DNA of 64,000 bases from an uncultured Lentisphaerota bacterium (GCA_903912445.1 CAIWHP010000094.1:85353-149352), one strand, 5' to 3'. Shown: positions 10,115 to 18,583, counted from the first letter of the stretch. Notes: generated from the sequence alone by a model not told the origin. Numbers and translations: made by a program.

Positions 10115-11803
10115 GTGAAAAAACTTTCCCCCACCCAGGGCCTCGAAGCCTGTTCCAATAAACGCCGTGTCGGTGCCGCGGCCCACAGTCCTGCCTCAGC
10201 GCAACCGCCGGCGCGCACGGCTTTTTCCGGGATCGTCCTGCTTGTGCTCGTGACGCTCTTCGCCGGGTGCGTCACGCCGCCGCCGGGCGGTGGCTCGGCG
10301 GCCCAGGCGGTGCAGGCGCGCCGGCTCGTGGCGCAGCACAAGGATGCCCTCGTCACCGTCCTCGGCACGCTCAAGGTCAGCATGACGGTGCGCAACATGG
10401 GCGCGAGCGAGAAAAACGAGGCGCCGGTCGAGGCCATCGGCACCGTCGTGGATCCTTCCGGCGTGGTGATTGTCGGCACCCTGCTGCTCGACCCGCTCGG
10501 CAGTATGATGCGCGGCCCGCTGCGGATCCAGCGGGGTGATCAGACCTTCGAGCTGGACATGAAGTCGAATCTCGAGAACCTGCGGCTGCTGCTGGCCGAC
10601 CGGACCGAGGTGCCCGCGCGGATCCTCCTGCGCGACGACGATCTGGGCCTGTTCGTGCTCGCCGCCGAGCCGAAGCCTGGCGCCAAGGCGCCGCGGGTCT
10701 TCAGCGCCGTGGCGCTCACGGGCGAGACGGCCGCGCAGCTCTACACCACCTACTTCGTGCTCGGCCGCGCCAACGAGAGGTTCCAGCACGCGCCGCTGAT
10801 CGGCCGTGGCATGCCGGTGAACAAACTGGCCAAGCCGCGGCCCTGCCAGTCCCTGTTGACCTCCATGATGCCGGTCGGCATGCCGGTCTTTGCCGCCGAC
10901 GGCCGGCTGGCCGGTATCGGCAGCCTCACGTTCCGCCCGCCGGATTTCGAACATCCGGAGACGGCGCAAAACGCGCGGCCGTTGCCGATCCTGCTGCCGG
11001 TGACCGAGGTGCGCGAGCTGCTCGCCCGCGCCAAGCGGCCGGTCGCCAACGCCGCCGCCGCCCAGCCCGCCGGCGCGGCGGCGCCCATCTCCGAAATGCC
11101 CGCCGACCAGGCCCGTGCGCTCCTGGCCGCCAAGCAGGACGCCATCGTCACGCTGCGCGGCACCGTCAAGTTCACCGACGGCTCCAACCCGCGCGTGCTC
11201 GAGGAAAACATCGAATGCGTCGCGACGGTCGTGGATGCCGCCGGCTTCGCCGTCTGCGGCAGCGCGGGGCGGGCCGTCAACCGCAAGTACCAGGAACAGC
11301 GGCTGAGCTACGTGTTGAACGACGGCACCGAAGTGCCCGCGCGCATTGTGTTGCAGGATGACGATATCGCGCTGACCGTGCTCGCGCCTGCGCCCGCGGC
11401 CGGCGCGAAGCCGCCTGCGCTGCCGTACCTGCCGCTGAAGGCCGGCACACGCGCCGAGCTGTTCGACGATGTGCTCGTCATCAGCCGCCTCAGCCGCGGC
11501 CTCCACTACACCCTCACCGCCGACACCAGCAAGATCACCGGCGCCCTGGCGCAGCCCCACCCGTTCTACCTGGCCGATGGCAACGCCGGGGGCCGCAACG
11601 TGCTCGGCGCACCGGCGTTCCTGGCCGACGGCCGGCTGCTGGGCGTGCTGGCGATGACGCCGCAAACCGGACGCCCGCGCGCACGGATCGCCGGCGCGCT
11701 GCAAGCGGAAATCAATGTGCAGCAGGAGCTGGTGCGCATCGTCTCCGCCGGCGCCGTCGCCGAGCTCGTGGAGCAGGCCCACAAGGCCGCCGCGAAAAAA
11801 TGA
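10115..11803 (+). CDS. Lipoprotein with two tandem trypsin-fold pseudoprotease-like domains
   Basis: The protein is about 562 residues with a lipobox LFAGC after a long N-region, so it is probably an anchored lipoprotein. The mature part contains two repeats of the unit seen in the preceding gene. Each starts with D-A-(L/I)-V-T-(V/L)-x-G-T-(L/V)-K, then shows VVD-x-(S/A)-G, then ND/DRTEVPARI-L and DDDLxLxVLA. Neither repeat has the His or GNSGG motifs. I chose the GTG at 10115 because GGAG lies five bases upstream. The GTG at 10109 overlaps the previous stop but sits on top of that ribosome site. The N-region is unusually long for a signal peptide, so the true start could be further downstream. 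Confidence 0.6.
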   Translation: MKKLSPTQGLEACSNKRRVGAAAHSPASAQPPARTAFSGIVLLVLVTLFAGCVTPPPGGGSAAQAVQARRLVAQHKDALVTVLGTLKVSMTVRNMGASEKNEAPVEAIGTVVDPSGVVIVGTLLLDPLGSMMRGPLRIQRGDQTFELDMKSNLENLRLLLADRTEVPARILLRDDDLGLFVLAAEPKPGAKAPRVFSAVALTGETAAQLYTTYFVLGRANERFQHAPLIGRGMPVNKLAKPRPCQSLLTSMMPVGMPVFAADGRLAGIGSLTFRPPDFEHPETAQNARPLPILLPVTEVRELLARAKRPVANAAAAQPAGAAAPISEMPADQARALLAAKQDAIVTLRGTVKFTDGSNPRVLEENIECVATVVDAAGFAVCGSAGRAVNRKYQEQRLSYVLNDGTEVPARIVLQDDDIALTVLAPAPAAGAKPPALPYLPLKAGTRAELFDDVLVISRLSRGLHYTLTADTSKITGALAQPHPFYLADGNAGGRNVLGAPAFLADGRLLGVLAMTPQTGRPRARIAGALQAEINVQQELVRIVSAGAVAELVEQAHKAAAKK

Positions 11804-11821
11804 GGCTGACGGCGCGGCCTT

Positions 11822-11863
11822 CCAAGGTCTGGGAAAACAGCCGCCGGGCGTTCCCAGCCTTGG
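11822..11863. repeat. Phased palindrome pair, copy 2
   Basis: The cores are CCAAGGTCTGG (11822-11832) and CCCAGCCTTGG (11853-11863), with centres 31 bp apart. The spacer runs from AAAAC to GTT. The pair lies between the pseudoprotease lipoprotein and the glycosyltransferase operon, 52 bp before the next start codon. Confidence 0.85.
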
Positions 11864-11888
11864 AAAACGGGCCGCCAGCGGCTATGCT
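11860..11888 (+). promoter_or_regulatory. Predicted promoter of the exopolysaccharide operon, overlapping a palindrome
   Basis: TTGGAA (11860-11865) is the right arm of the second palindrome. It is followed after 17 bp by TATGCT (11883-11888), 26 bp before the first ATG of the operon. A protein bound to the palindrome would compete with or contact RNA polymerase. Confidence 0.45.
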
Positions 11889-11914
11889 GCAGGCCGCAAT
11901 GGAAAACACCTGAC

Positions 11915-13081
11915 ATGAAAATAGGACTGATCCGCGGGGCCTATCTTTCGCAGTTCGAGATGCAGACCTATGAGCATCTGCTGGGGCGCGCGGAGGTCGA
12001 GGCCTATCACATCCGCATCAACCGCTTTCCCACCAATATCATCAAGGTGCCGATCCGGCACCTCGGCTGCATCGATGATCCGGTGACGTTCATCAGCCCG
12101 AAGCTCGGTTTTTATTTCAATCTGTTCCTCCAGGCGACGAACGGGCTCGATTACTGGCACTACGGCCTGGAGCAGGTCCTCGCCGGCCGCGACATCGCGC
12201 ACACGATGGAGACGTTCAACGCCTTCTCGTGGCAGGCGCTGCAGGCGAAAAAGAAATACGGGACCAAGCTGGTGGTCACCGTTTGGGAAAACCGGCCCTA
12301 CGCCGCCGAGCGGTTCGCGGCCAAGCGGCGGATGAAGTACGAGGTCCTCGCCGGCGCCGATCTGTTCCTCGCCATGACGCCGCGCTCGGCGCGGTGCCTC
12401 GAACTCGAGGGCGCGCCGCCGGAGAAAATCCGGGTGCTGCCGCCGGGCATCGATACCGGGCGCTTCCAGCCGCGCGCGAAACCGGCCGACTGGCAGCAGA
12501 AGCTCGGGCTGCAGCCCGATGACTTCGTCTTCGTCTCCGTCGCCGCGTTGCGCTGGGAGAAGGGCGTCTATGACATCCTCCACGCGTTCAAGCGCCTGAC
12601 GCTCGACCGTCCCGCCCGCGCGCTCAAGCTGATCTTCGCCGGTTCCGGGCCGGAGGCCGACCGCCTGCGCGAGCTGGCCGCGCGCATCGGCCTCGCCGAC
12701 CGCGTCGTCTTCACGCGTTTCCCCTACGACCAGATGCACGCGGCCTATAATCTCGCCGACGTGTTCGTGCTGGGCTCGACCGCGCGCCCCGGCTGGCTGG
12801 AACAGTTCGGCTACGTGCTGCCGGAGGCGATGGCCTCGGGCACGCCGATCATCTCGACGCTGCACGGCTCGATCCCGGAAGTCGTCGGCGACTGCGGCCT
12901 GCTCGTGCCGCCTTCTGATTTCATGGGCCTCGCCGGCGCGATGCAGCGGCTGCTGGACAAGCCCGCCGAGCGCGAACAGCTCGCGCGTGCTGGCCGCGCC
13001 CGCGCGCTGGCCGAGTTCGACAGCCATAAGCAGGCCGACCGGCTGCTGGCCGAATATGAAGCTTTACTGAAGAAGCACTAA
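11915..13081 (+). CDS. GT4-type glycosyltransferase
   Basis: This 388-residue GT-B fold enzyme is the first gene of a polysaccharide operon. The C-terminal nucleotide-sugar half shows VAALRWEKGVYDILHAF, LIFAGSGPEADRL and the E-x7-E pattern in EQFGYVLPEAMASGTPI, all typical of family 4 retaining glycosyltransferases. No signal peptide or membrane segment is visible, so it probably acts at the cytoplasmic membrane face on a lipid-linked or growing glycan. The sugar donor cannot be read from sequence. The ribosome site before the ATG is weak. Confidence 0.85.
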   Translation: MKIGLIRGAYLSQFEMQTYEHLLGRAEVEAYHIRINRFPTNIIKVPIRHLGCIDDPVTFISPKLGFYFNLFLQATNGLDYWHYGLEQVLAGRDIAHTMETFNAFSWQALQAKKKYGTKLVVTVWENRPYAAERFAAKRRMKYEVLAGADLFLAMTPRSARCLELEGAPPEKIRVLPPGIDTGRFQPRAKPADWQQKLGLQPDDFVFVSVAALRWEKGVYDILHAFKRLTLDRPARALKLIFAGSGPEADRLRELAARIGLADRVVFTRFPYDQMHAAYNLADVFVLGSTARPGWLEQFGYVLPEAMASGTPIISTLHGSIPEVVGDCGLLVPPSDFMGLAGAMQRLLDKPAEREQLARAGRARALAEFDSHKQADRLLAEYEALLKKH

Positions 13082-13087
13082 AAAGGT

Positions 13088-13174
13088 CCACCGATTACAC
13101 GGATTCCAGAGCTGAGAGGGTCGCGCCCGCGCGACCCCTGCAAAGCCGAAGCCGGGTGCTCCGTGAAATCTGCG
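13088..13174. repeat. Imperfect long hairpin with CGATTACACGGATT / CTCCGTGAAATCTGCGG arms
   Basis: The arms CCGATTACACGGATT (13091-13105) and TCCGTGAAATCTGCGG are imperfect reverse complements. They enclose a strong inner stem with GGGTCGCGC (13118-13126) and GCGCGACCC (13129-13137). The element fills almost the whole gap between two glycosyltransferase genes and reaches the start of the second. The same words occur in other intergenic hairpins of this window. Confidence 0.6.
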
Positions 13175-13175
13175 G

Positions 13176-14249
13176 ATGAATAAAATGGGCGCAGCAAAAG
13201 ATAAACGTTTTGTGGTCGTGACCGCGGAGGTCGAGGCCGTGCTGAACCGGCTCCAGGGCGAGACCGAGTCGCCGCGCCAGGATTTCGTCGAGCTGGCGAA
13301 GGCGCTGGACGCGCAGCTGCTCTCCTTCTCCGACGTGCCGCGCGGTTCGGCGGTCACGCGCCTGCTGGCGAAGGTGGCGGGCAAGGCGGTGGCGCTGGCC
13401 TGGCTGGCGTTCTGGAAGGGCGGGAATTTTTATTTCGTCACCGCGGAAAACACCACGCTTCCACTCGCGCTGCTGCTCAAGTTCCGGCGCGGCGTGACGC
13501 TCGGGCTGATCGCGCACCGCATCACGACGCCGCAGAAGAGCCGGATGCTGCGCGTGTTTCGTCTGTTCAACCAGATCGGCGCGATGCTCTGCTATAGCCG
13601 CCAGCAGGAAAAATTCGCGCAGGAGCAGCTGGGCGTACCGCCGGAAAAGGTGCGGCGCATCGCCTTCCAGGTGGACGAGAAATTCTTTACGCCCGCGGCG
13701 CAGCCGGGGCCGGGCCGCGGCGTCGTCGCCGTCGGGCGGGAGCTGCGCGATTACCCGACGCTGTTCCAGGCCTTGGAAAACACCGACGTGCCCGTGACGG
13801 TGGTCGCCTCCAGCCCGTGGTCGAAGCGCTCCGACCAGACGGCCGGCCGGCACGTGCCGGCCAATGTCACGCTCCGCAAAGGCTTGAGCAGCGTCGAGCT
13901 GCGCGAACTCTATCGCAGCGCGGCGGTCGTGGTGGTGCCGCTGATGAACGTGGACTGGCCCGCGGGCGTGACCTCGCTCTTCGAGGCGCAGGCGTGCGGG
14001 CGGCCCGTGGTGATTTCGGCGTCGGAAGGCATCCTGGATTCGCTCGACGAAGGCGCGGCCGTGACGGTGCCGTGCGGCGATGCCCAGGCGCTGCGCGCGG
14101 CCGTGCTGCGGCTGATCGCGAATCCCGCCGAAGCCGCGGCCATCGCGCAGAAGGGCCGCGCGTCGGCGCTGGCCGAGCGCACGCTCGACCAGTTCGTCGC
14201 GCGCATCACGGAAACCTGCCGCGCGGCAGAAGCAAGGAGCCGGATATGA
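13176..14249 (+). CDS. GT4-like glycosyltransferase
   Basis: The 357-residue protein has the same general GT-B layout as the gene before it. After an N-terminal half with few conserved motifs comes GVVAVGRELRDYPTLFQAL, then PANVTLRKGLSSVELRELYRSAAVVVVPL and SLFEAQACGRPVVIS, which carries the E-x-Q-A-C-G-x-P element of the donor site. The start at 13176 abuts a hairpin repeat. An in-frame ATG at 13185 is an alternative, and no strong ribosome site is visible for either. The stop overlaps the acyltransferase start by four bases. Family assignment is confident; specificity is unknown. Confidence 0.78.
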   Translation: MNKMGAAKDKRFVVVTAEVEAVLNRLQGETESPRQDFVELAKALDAQLLSFSDVPRGSAVTRLLAKVAGKAVALAWLAFWKGGNFYFVTAENTTLPLALLLKFRRGVTLGLIAHRITTPQKSRMLRVFRLFNQIGAMLCYSRQQEKFAQEQLGVPPEKVRRIAFQVDEKFFTPAAQPGPGRGVVAVGRELRDYPTLFQALENTDVPVTVVASSPWSKRSDQTAGRHVPANVTLRKGLSSVELRELYRSAAVVVVPLMNVDWPAGVTSLFEAQACGRPVVISASEGILDSLDEGAAVTVPCGDAQALRAAVLRLIANPAEAAAIAQKGRASALAERTLDQFVARITETCRAAEARSRI

Positions 14250-14791
14250 GCCTCGCCTGGAAACTCGATAACGCCTGGCACGTGCTGCTGGGCCTGTGGC
14301 GGCTGCGCAAGTGCACCCGCGTCGGCCGGCTGCCGCGCGTCTATGGCCGGCCGAGCATCGTCAACCTCGGTGAAATGATCATCGGCGACAAGTTCCGCTT
14401 CTTCAGCACGACCGTGAAGAGCGAGCTGGTCACGCATCCGGGCGGACGGCTGGAAATCGGCAGCGGCGTGTTCCTCAACTACGGCGCGAGCCTCTCGGCG
14501 CACAAGCTCGTGCAGATCGGCGACGGCAGCCAGCTGGGCTCCTACGCGTGCCTGATGGATAACGATTATCACAGCATCGAGGACCGCGACAAACCCAGCG
14601 ACTCGCAGCCGATCATCCTCGGCAAGAACGTCTGGCTCGGCGTGCGCGTGATCGTGCTCAAGGGCGTGACGATCGGCGACAACTCCGTCATCGGCGCCGG
14701 GAGCGTGGTGACGAAGAGCATCCCCCCGAACTCGCTCGCCGCAGGCGTGCCGGCCAAGGTCATCCGCACCTTCGAGGTAAAGCAGCCATGA
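14246..14791 (+). CDS. Left-handed beta-helix (hexapeptide) acyltransferase
   Basis: This 181-residue protein has the isoleucine/valine-patch hexapeptide repeats of the LbetaH acyltransferases (IGDGSQLGSYACLMDND, LGVRVIVLKGVTIGDNSVIGAGSVVTKSIPPNSLAAGVPAKVIR). The Asp-Asn-Asp-Tyr-His segment resembles the active-site region of maltose/galactoside O-acetyltransferases. It probably O-acetylates a sugar of the exopolysaccharide made by its neighbours. AGGAG lies eight bases before the ATG, and the gene overlaps both neighbours by four bases (ATGA), so it is a coupled operon member. Confidence 0.87.
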   Translation: MSLAWKLDNAWHVLLGLWRLRKCTRVGRLPRVYGRPSIVNLGEMIIGDKFRFFSTTVKSELVTHPGGRLEIGSGVFLNYGASLSAHKLVQIGDGSQLGSYACLMDNDYHSIEDRDKPSDSQPIILGKNVWLGVRVIVLKGVTIGDNSVIGAGSVVTKSIPPNSLAAGVPAKVIRTFEVKQP

Positions 14792-16035
14792 ACCCTGTCT
14801 GGCTCAGCGCGCAGATCATCCTGCTGGTGCTCGCGGTGCCGTTCGTGCTCGCGGCGTTCTACCTGCTCGTGCTGACGGTCGCCGCGTGCCTGCATCCCGA
14901 CCGGCAGCGCATCAGCGGCGTCTTCCACGGCCCGCGCACGCCGCAGTCGCGCTTCCTCCTCCTGATCCCGGCGCACAACGAGGAGCTGCTGCTCGGCGAT
15001 GTGCTCCATCGCCTGCGCGACCAGTCCTACCCCTCGACGCACTACGCGGTCGTCGTCATTGCCGACAACTGCGAGGACATGACCGCCGAGGTCGCGCGCA
15101 AAGGCGGCGCGACCGCGCTCGTGCGGCACGACCTTGCGCTCCGCGGCAAGGGCCAGGCGCTCAACTGGGCGATGCAGGGCCCGCTCAAGGAGTGGGCGCA
15201 GCCATGGGACGCGCTGGTCATCATGGATGCCGACAGCGTGCTCAACGCGGACTTCCTCTGGTTCATGGACGAGCGCCTGCGGCAGGGCCACCAGGCGCTG
15301 CAAGGCTACTACGGCGTGCAGAATCCCGGCGACAGCTGGCGCACGGCGCTGATGACCGTCGCGCTCGCCGCGTTCCACTTCCTGCGCCCGCTCGGCCGCG
15401 ACAAGCTGGGCCTGCCCTGCGGGCTCAAGGGCAACGGCATGTGCTTCGCGCGGCCGCTCGTCGAGCGCTTCGGTTACCCGGCGACGTCGGTGGTCGAGGA
15501 CATCGAGCTGGCGCTGATGTATCTGCGGCACGGCGTCGGCGTGAAGTTCGCCGCCGGCGCGCAGGTGTTCGGGCAGATGGCGACGACGACCGAGCAGGCC
15601 GACAGCCAGCGCAAGCGCTGGGAGGGCGGCCGCCTGCCGCTGCTGAAGAACTGGGCGCTGCCGCTCTGGCGCGAAGGCCTGCGCGAACACAATTTCGCCA
15701 AGCTCGACGGCGCGCTCGATCTCTTCGTGCCGCCGCTGACGCTGCTCGTGCTGCTCACCGCGGGCGGCTGGCTCGTCGCGCTGGTGCTCGCGCTGCTGCA
15801 CGCCGCGCCGCTCGGCTGGCTCGTCTGCTCCCTCTGGAGCGGCGCGCTGCTCGGCCTGGTCGTCTATGTCTGCACCGGCCTCGCGCTGATCGAGGCGCCG
15901 GCCGGCGTCTGGCTGCGCCTCGCGGCTGCGCCCGTCTTTGTCGCCTGGAAAGTCGGCGTCTATCTCCGCATGGCGTTCGCCCGCAAGAAGACGCCCGCGG
16001 AATGGGTCCGCACCGGGCGCCACGAGATGAAGTGA
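14788..16035 (+). CDS. Processive GT2 glycosyltransferase, membrane-bound
   Basis: The 415-residue protein has an N-terminal membrane segment, a GT-A catalytic domain and two or three C-terminal membrane segments. The catalytic motifs are those of the cellulose/hyaluronan/poly-GlcNAc synthase group: the MDADS Asp motif, the EDIELALMY acid motif and QRKRW (Q-x-x-R-W). It is therefore likely to be the polymer-forming or chain-extending enzyme of this operon. It overlaps the acyltransferase gene by four bases. The donor could be UDP-GlcNAc or UDP-glucose; the sequence does not decide. Confidence 0.85.
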   Translation: MNPVWLSAQIILLVLAVPFVLAAFYLLVLTVAACLHPDRQRISGVFHGPRTPQSRFLLLIPAHNEELLLGDVLHRLRDQSYPSTHYAVVVIADNCEDMTAEVARKGGATALVRHDLALRGKGQALNWAMQGPLKEWAQPWDALVIMDADSVLNADFLWFMDERLRQGHQALQGYYGVQNPGDSWRTALMTVALAAFHFLRPLGRDKLGLPCGLKGNGMCFARPLVERFGYPATSVVEDIELALMYLRHGVGVKFAAGAQVFGQMATTTEQADSQRKRWEGGRLPLLKNWALPLWREGLREHNFAKLDGALDLFVPPLTLLVLLTAGGWLVALVLALLHAAPLGWLVCSLWSGALLGLVVYVCTGLALIEAPAGVWLRLAAAPVFVAWKVGVYLRMAFARKKTPAEWVRTGRHEMK

Positions 16036-16052
16036 CAGGAAGGATGGCTCCC

Positions 16053-16604
16053 ATGTCGGACTGGCGAATGACCACCCAGAACACCGCGCTCGTCGTCATC
16101 GACGTGCAGGAGAAGCTCATGGCCGCGATGGCGCATCGCGCCGAGGTGGTGACGGCGGCGAACAAGCTGATTCGCGCGGCACGAATCCTGGAGCTGCCGA
16201 CGCTGCTCACGGTCCAATACGTCAAAGGCCTCGGGCCGGTCTGCGCCGAGCTGGCCGAGGCCACGGCGGGCCTGACGCCGCTCGAGAAAATGACGTTTTC
16301 CTGCGGCGGCGCCGACGCGTTCACGCGCGCCCTCCAGGCCGCGGGCCGCCAGCGCATCATCCTCTGCGGCGTCGAGGCGCATGTCTGCGTCCAGCAGACG
16401 GCGCTCGACCTGCTGGCCGGCGGCCACACCGTCTATCTCGCGGCCGACGCCGTCTGTTCGCGCCGCGACACGGATTGCGCGGCGGCCCTCGCGCGCCTGC
16501 GCGACCAGGGCGCGGTGGTCACCACGGCCGAGGCCGCCGTGTATGAATGGTTGCGCGAGGCCGGCACGCCGCAGTTCAAACAGGTTCTGCCGCTGTTCAA
16601 ATGA
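16053..16604 (+). CDS. Isochorismatase-family cysteine hydrolase
   Basis: The 183-residue protein has the isochorismatase/nicotinamidase fold: VVIDVQEKL carries the catalytic Asp (D17), a Lys follows in LEKMTFSCGG, and the nucleophile is the Cys of GVEAHVCVQQTALD. The short length and Val-Glu-Ala-His-Val-Cys motif resemble the YcaC/ISOC branch of unknown substrate rather than true nicotinamidases. The ATG at 16053 has AGGAAGG about ten bases upstream. An ATG at 16044 is too close to that site. Its place inside a glycosyltransferase operon is unexpected, and no link to glycan synthesis is known to me. Confidence 0.8.
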   Translation: MSDWRMTTQNTALVVIDVQEKLMAAMAHRAEVVTAANKLIRAARILELPTLLTVQYVKGLGPVCAELAEATAGLTPLEKMTFSCGGADAFTRALQAAGRQRIILCGVEAHVCVQQTALDLLAGGHTVYLAADAVCSRRDTDCAAALARLRDQGAVVTTAEAAVYEWLREAGTPQFKQVLPLFK

Positions 16605-17272
16605 GCACCATGAAACTTTTCTGGGGTCTGCTCCAACGCCGCGAATGTTTCTGCCTGACCTGGCGCGGGCGCTGCGTGGTGCTTGCGCTGGTGGCGCTGG
16701 CGCTCGTCGGCGCGGTGCGCGGCATCCATCCGTTCCTCGCCGTCCACGACTCGCAGCCCGGCGGCTTCCTGGTCGTCGAAGGCTGGGCGCCGGACTATGT
16801 CTTCGACGCCGTGACGAATGAGTTTGCGCGGAATCACTATGAAAAGATCTATATCACCGGCAATCCGATCGACAAGGGCGCGCCGCTGATGGAGTACAAG
16901 AACGCCGCCCATCTCGGCGCGGCGACGCTCGCGAAAATGGGGCTGAACACCAACTGTTTTGAGGCCGTGCCTGCGCCGTTTGTGGCGCGCGACCGCACCT
17001 ACACCTCGGCCCTCACGCTCAAGCAGAAGCTGGCCGCGGAGGGCAAGCTGCCGGCGAAGCTGAACATCATGACGCTCGACGCGCACGCCCGCCGCACGCA
17101 AATGCTGGTCGAGCGCATCTACGGCACCAACGCCACGGTCGGCATCCTCGCCATCCCGTCCCGCGACTATGACGGGGAACACTGGTGGCGCTCCAGCCCC
17201 GGCGTGCGCATGGTCCTGGGCGAACTGCTCGCCTACGGCTACGCGCGCTTTCTTTTTACCCAACCCGAATGA
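16601..17272 (+). CDS. DUF218 (YdcF/SanA-type) membrane-anchored protein
   Basis: The 223-residue protein has a single N-terminal membrane anchor (VVLALVALALVGAV). A soluble part follows with GGFLVVEGWAPDY, an AITGNP-like strand (IYITGNPIDKG), and a late TLDAHARRTQML segment with the S/A-x-H/A-A-R-R pattern of the DUF218 family. Members of that family influence envelope and polysaccharide metabolism in other bacteria. The ATG at 16601 overlaps the upstream stop by four bases; the ATG at 16610 is an alternative. It closes the six-gene operon. Confidence 0.65.
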   Translation: MSTMKLFWGLLQRRECFCLTWRGRCVVLALVALALVGAVRGIHPFLAVHDSQPGGFLVVEGWAPDYVFDAVTNEFARNHYEKIYITGNPIDKGAPLMEYKNAAHLGAATLAKMGLNTNCFEAVPAPFVARDRTYTSALTLKQKLAAEGKLPAKLNIMTLDAHARRTQMLVERIYGTNATVGILAIPSRDYDGEHWWRSSPGVRMVLGELLAYGYARFLFTQPE

Positions 17273-17288
17273 GCCACGCCTTCCCGCG

Positions 17289-17318
17289 TTGACGCGGGGG
17301 CGAGTTTTCCGCTATCTA
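17289..17318 (+). promoter_or_regulatory. Predicted sigma70-type promoter of the galactokinase-like gene
   Basis: TTGACG (17289-17294) and TATCTA (17313-17318) are separated by 18 bp and end 29 bp before the ATG at 17348. Confidence 0.5.
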
Positions 17319-17347
17319 TGGCCCGGTTTTCAAACCGCGAGGACGAT

Positions 17348-18583
17348 ATGAGCGACACGATGAACCAACAGGCGATGAGCGAGCTGGCGAAACTGGCGAA
17401 GCAATCCGGTTTGAAGCTGGCCGGCGGCAAGGTGCGGCGCACGTCCTCGCGCTTCTGTCTCGGCGTCGAGCATGGCGACTACAACGGCACCGAGTTGTTC
17501 GGCGTCGGCACCGACCGCTTCATCTGGATGGCCTACAAGCCCAACGGCACCGACCGCGTCCGCCTGCTCAGCGGCAACTTCCCTCAGGATGGCCTCGTCG
17601 AGTTCACCCTGGGCCAGGTGCCGCCGCCGAAGTCCGTCAAGAGCGCCGACTCGTGGGCGCGCTTTCCGTTTGGCGTGGACTTCGTCATGCGCCGCGCCGG
17701 GTACCGCTGCGACCAGGGTTTTGACGCCGTGTTGTGGGGCAACATCCCCGGCGGCGGCATGTCGCGCTCCGCCTCGCTGACGCTGAACCTGATGCTGACG
17801 CGCTTCGAGATCAACAACATCACGCCGCCCGACGGCCTGACGATCGTGGACCTCGCGCAAGCGGTCGAGAACGATTACATCGGCTCGCCCTGCGGCAAGC
17901 TGGACCAGATCATGATCCTCTTTGCCAAGGAGGGCATGGGCACCGCCTACGACCCGAAGAACCGGAAGATCAGCTACATCCCGCTCGGCGTCGGCGCGAC
18001 GGATTTCCGTATCGTCAGCTTCGACACGGGCACCGTCCGCCCTGGCCTCGAAAAATCCACCTACCGCGTCCGCCGCGCCGAGTGCGAGCAGCTCGCCGCG
18101 CTCGCCAAGCCCGATTTCGGCATCATCTGTCTCGCCGACGTCAAGGACGAGGCGCTCTACCAGAAGATCGTGGCCGCCCTCGGCCCGAAATACCCGAACC
18201 TCCTCGAGCGCCTCAACTACATTTACCACGCCCAGCAGCGCTTCTACCAGATGATGGACGCGTGGAAGCGCGGCGACATCGAGACCGTCGGCCGCATCTT
18301 CCGCCAGGACGGCCTCGGCCTGCGCGACGACTACAAGATTTCCGGCCCCGAGCTCGAGACCATGTGCGACATCGCGCGCAGCGTGCCCGGCGTCCTTGGC
18401 GAGCGCATGCTCGGCGGTGGCGACAAGGGCGCGAGCGGCGCGCTGGTCCGGGCCGACGCGGTGGAGGCGCTCACGGCCGCGATCAACACCGGCTACCCGC
18501 GCAGCCGTCCGGCCTATGCCGACAAGTTCGCCGTCCACGTCTGCCGCGTCGTCGAAGGCGTCACGGTCCTGCCCGGTCTCTGA
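17348..18583 (+). CDS. Galactokinase-like GHMP kinase
   Basis: The 411-residue protein belongs to the GHMP kinases. The N-terminal galactokinase signature is recognisable but altered (SSRFCLGVEHGDYNGTE instead of GRxNLIGEHTDYNGG). The ATP loop is PGGGMSRSASLTL, the catalytic Asp lies in GKLDQ, and the C-terminal motif is GERMLGGGDKGASGAL. The general fold and catalytic Asp suggest a sugar-1-kinase. The changed sugar-binding signature leaves the substrate open, and galactose is only the default. The ATG at 17348 has a GAGG site upstream. It follows the polysaccharide operon but has its own predicted promoter. Confidence 0.75.
   Translation: MSDTMNQQAMSELAKLAKQSGLKLAGGKVRRTSSRFCLGVEHGDYNGTELFGVGTDRFIWMAYKPNGTDRVRLLSGNFPQDGLVEFTLGQVPPPKSVKSADSWARFPFGVDFVMRRAGYRCDQGFDAVLWGNIPGGGMSRSASLTLNLMLTRFEINNITPPDGLTIVDLAQAVENDYIGSPCGKLDQIMILFAKEGMGTAYDPKNRKISYIPLGVGATDFRIVSFDTGTVRPGLEKSTYRVRRAECEQLAALAKPDFGIICLADVKDEALYQKIVAALGPKYPNLLERLNYIYHAQQRFYQMMDAWKRGDIETVGRIFRQDGLGLRDDYKISGPELETMCDIARSVPGVLGERMLGGGDKGASGALVRADAVEALTAAINTGYPRSRPAYADKFAVHVCRVVEGVTVLPGL

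Noticed and set aside
13763-13780. TTCCAGGCCTTGGAAAAC inside a glycosyltransferase gene as a further phased palindrome
   Set aside because: It is single, lies in conserved coding sequence and has no partner at 31 bp.
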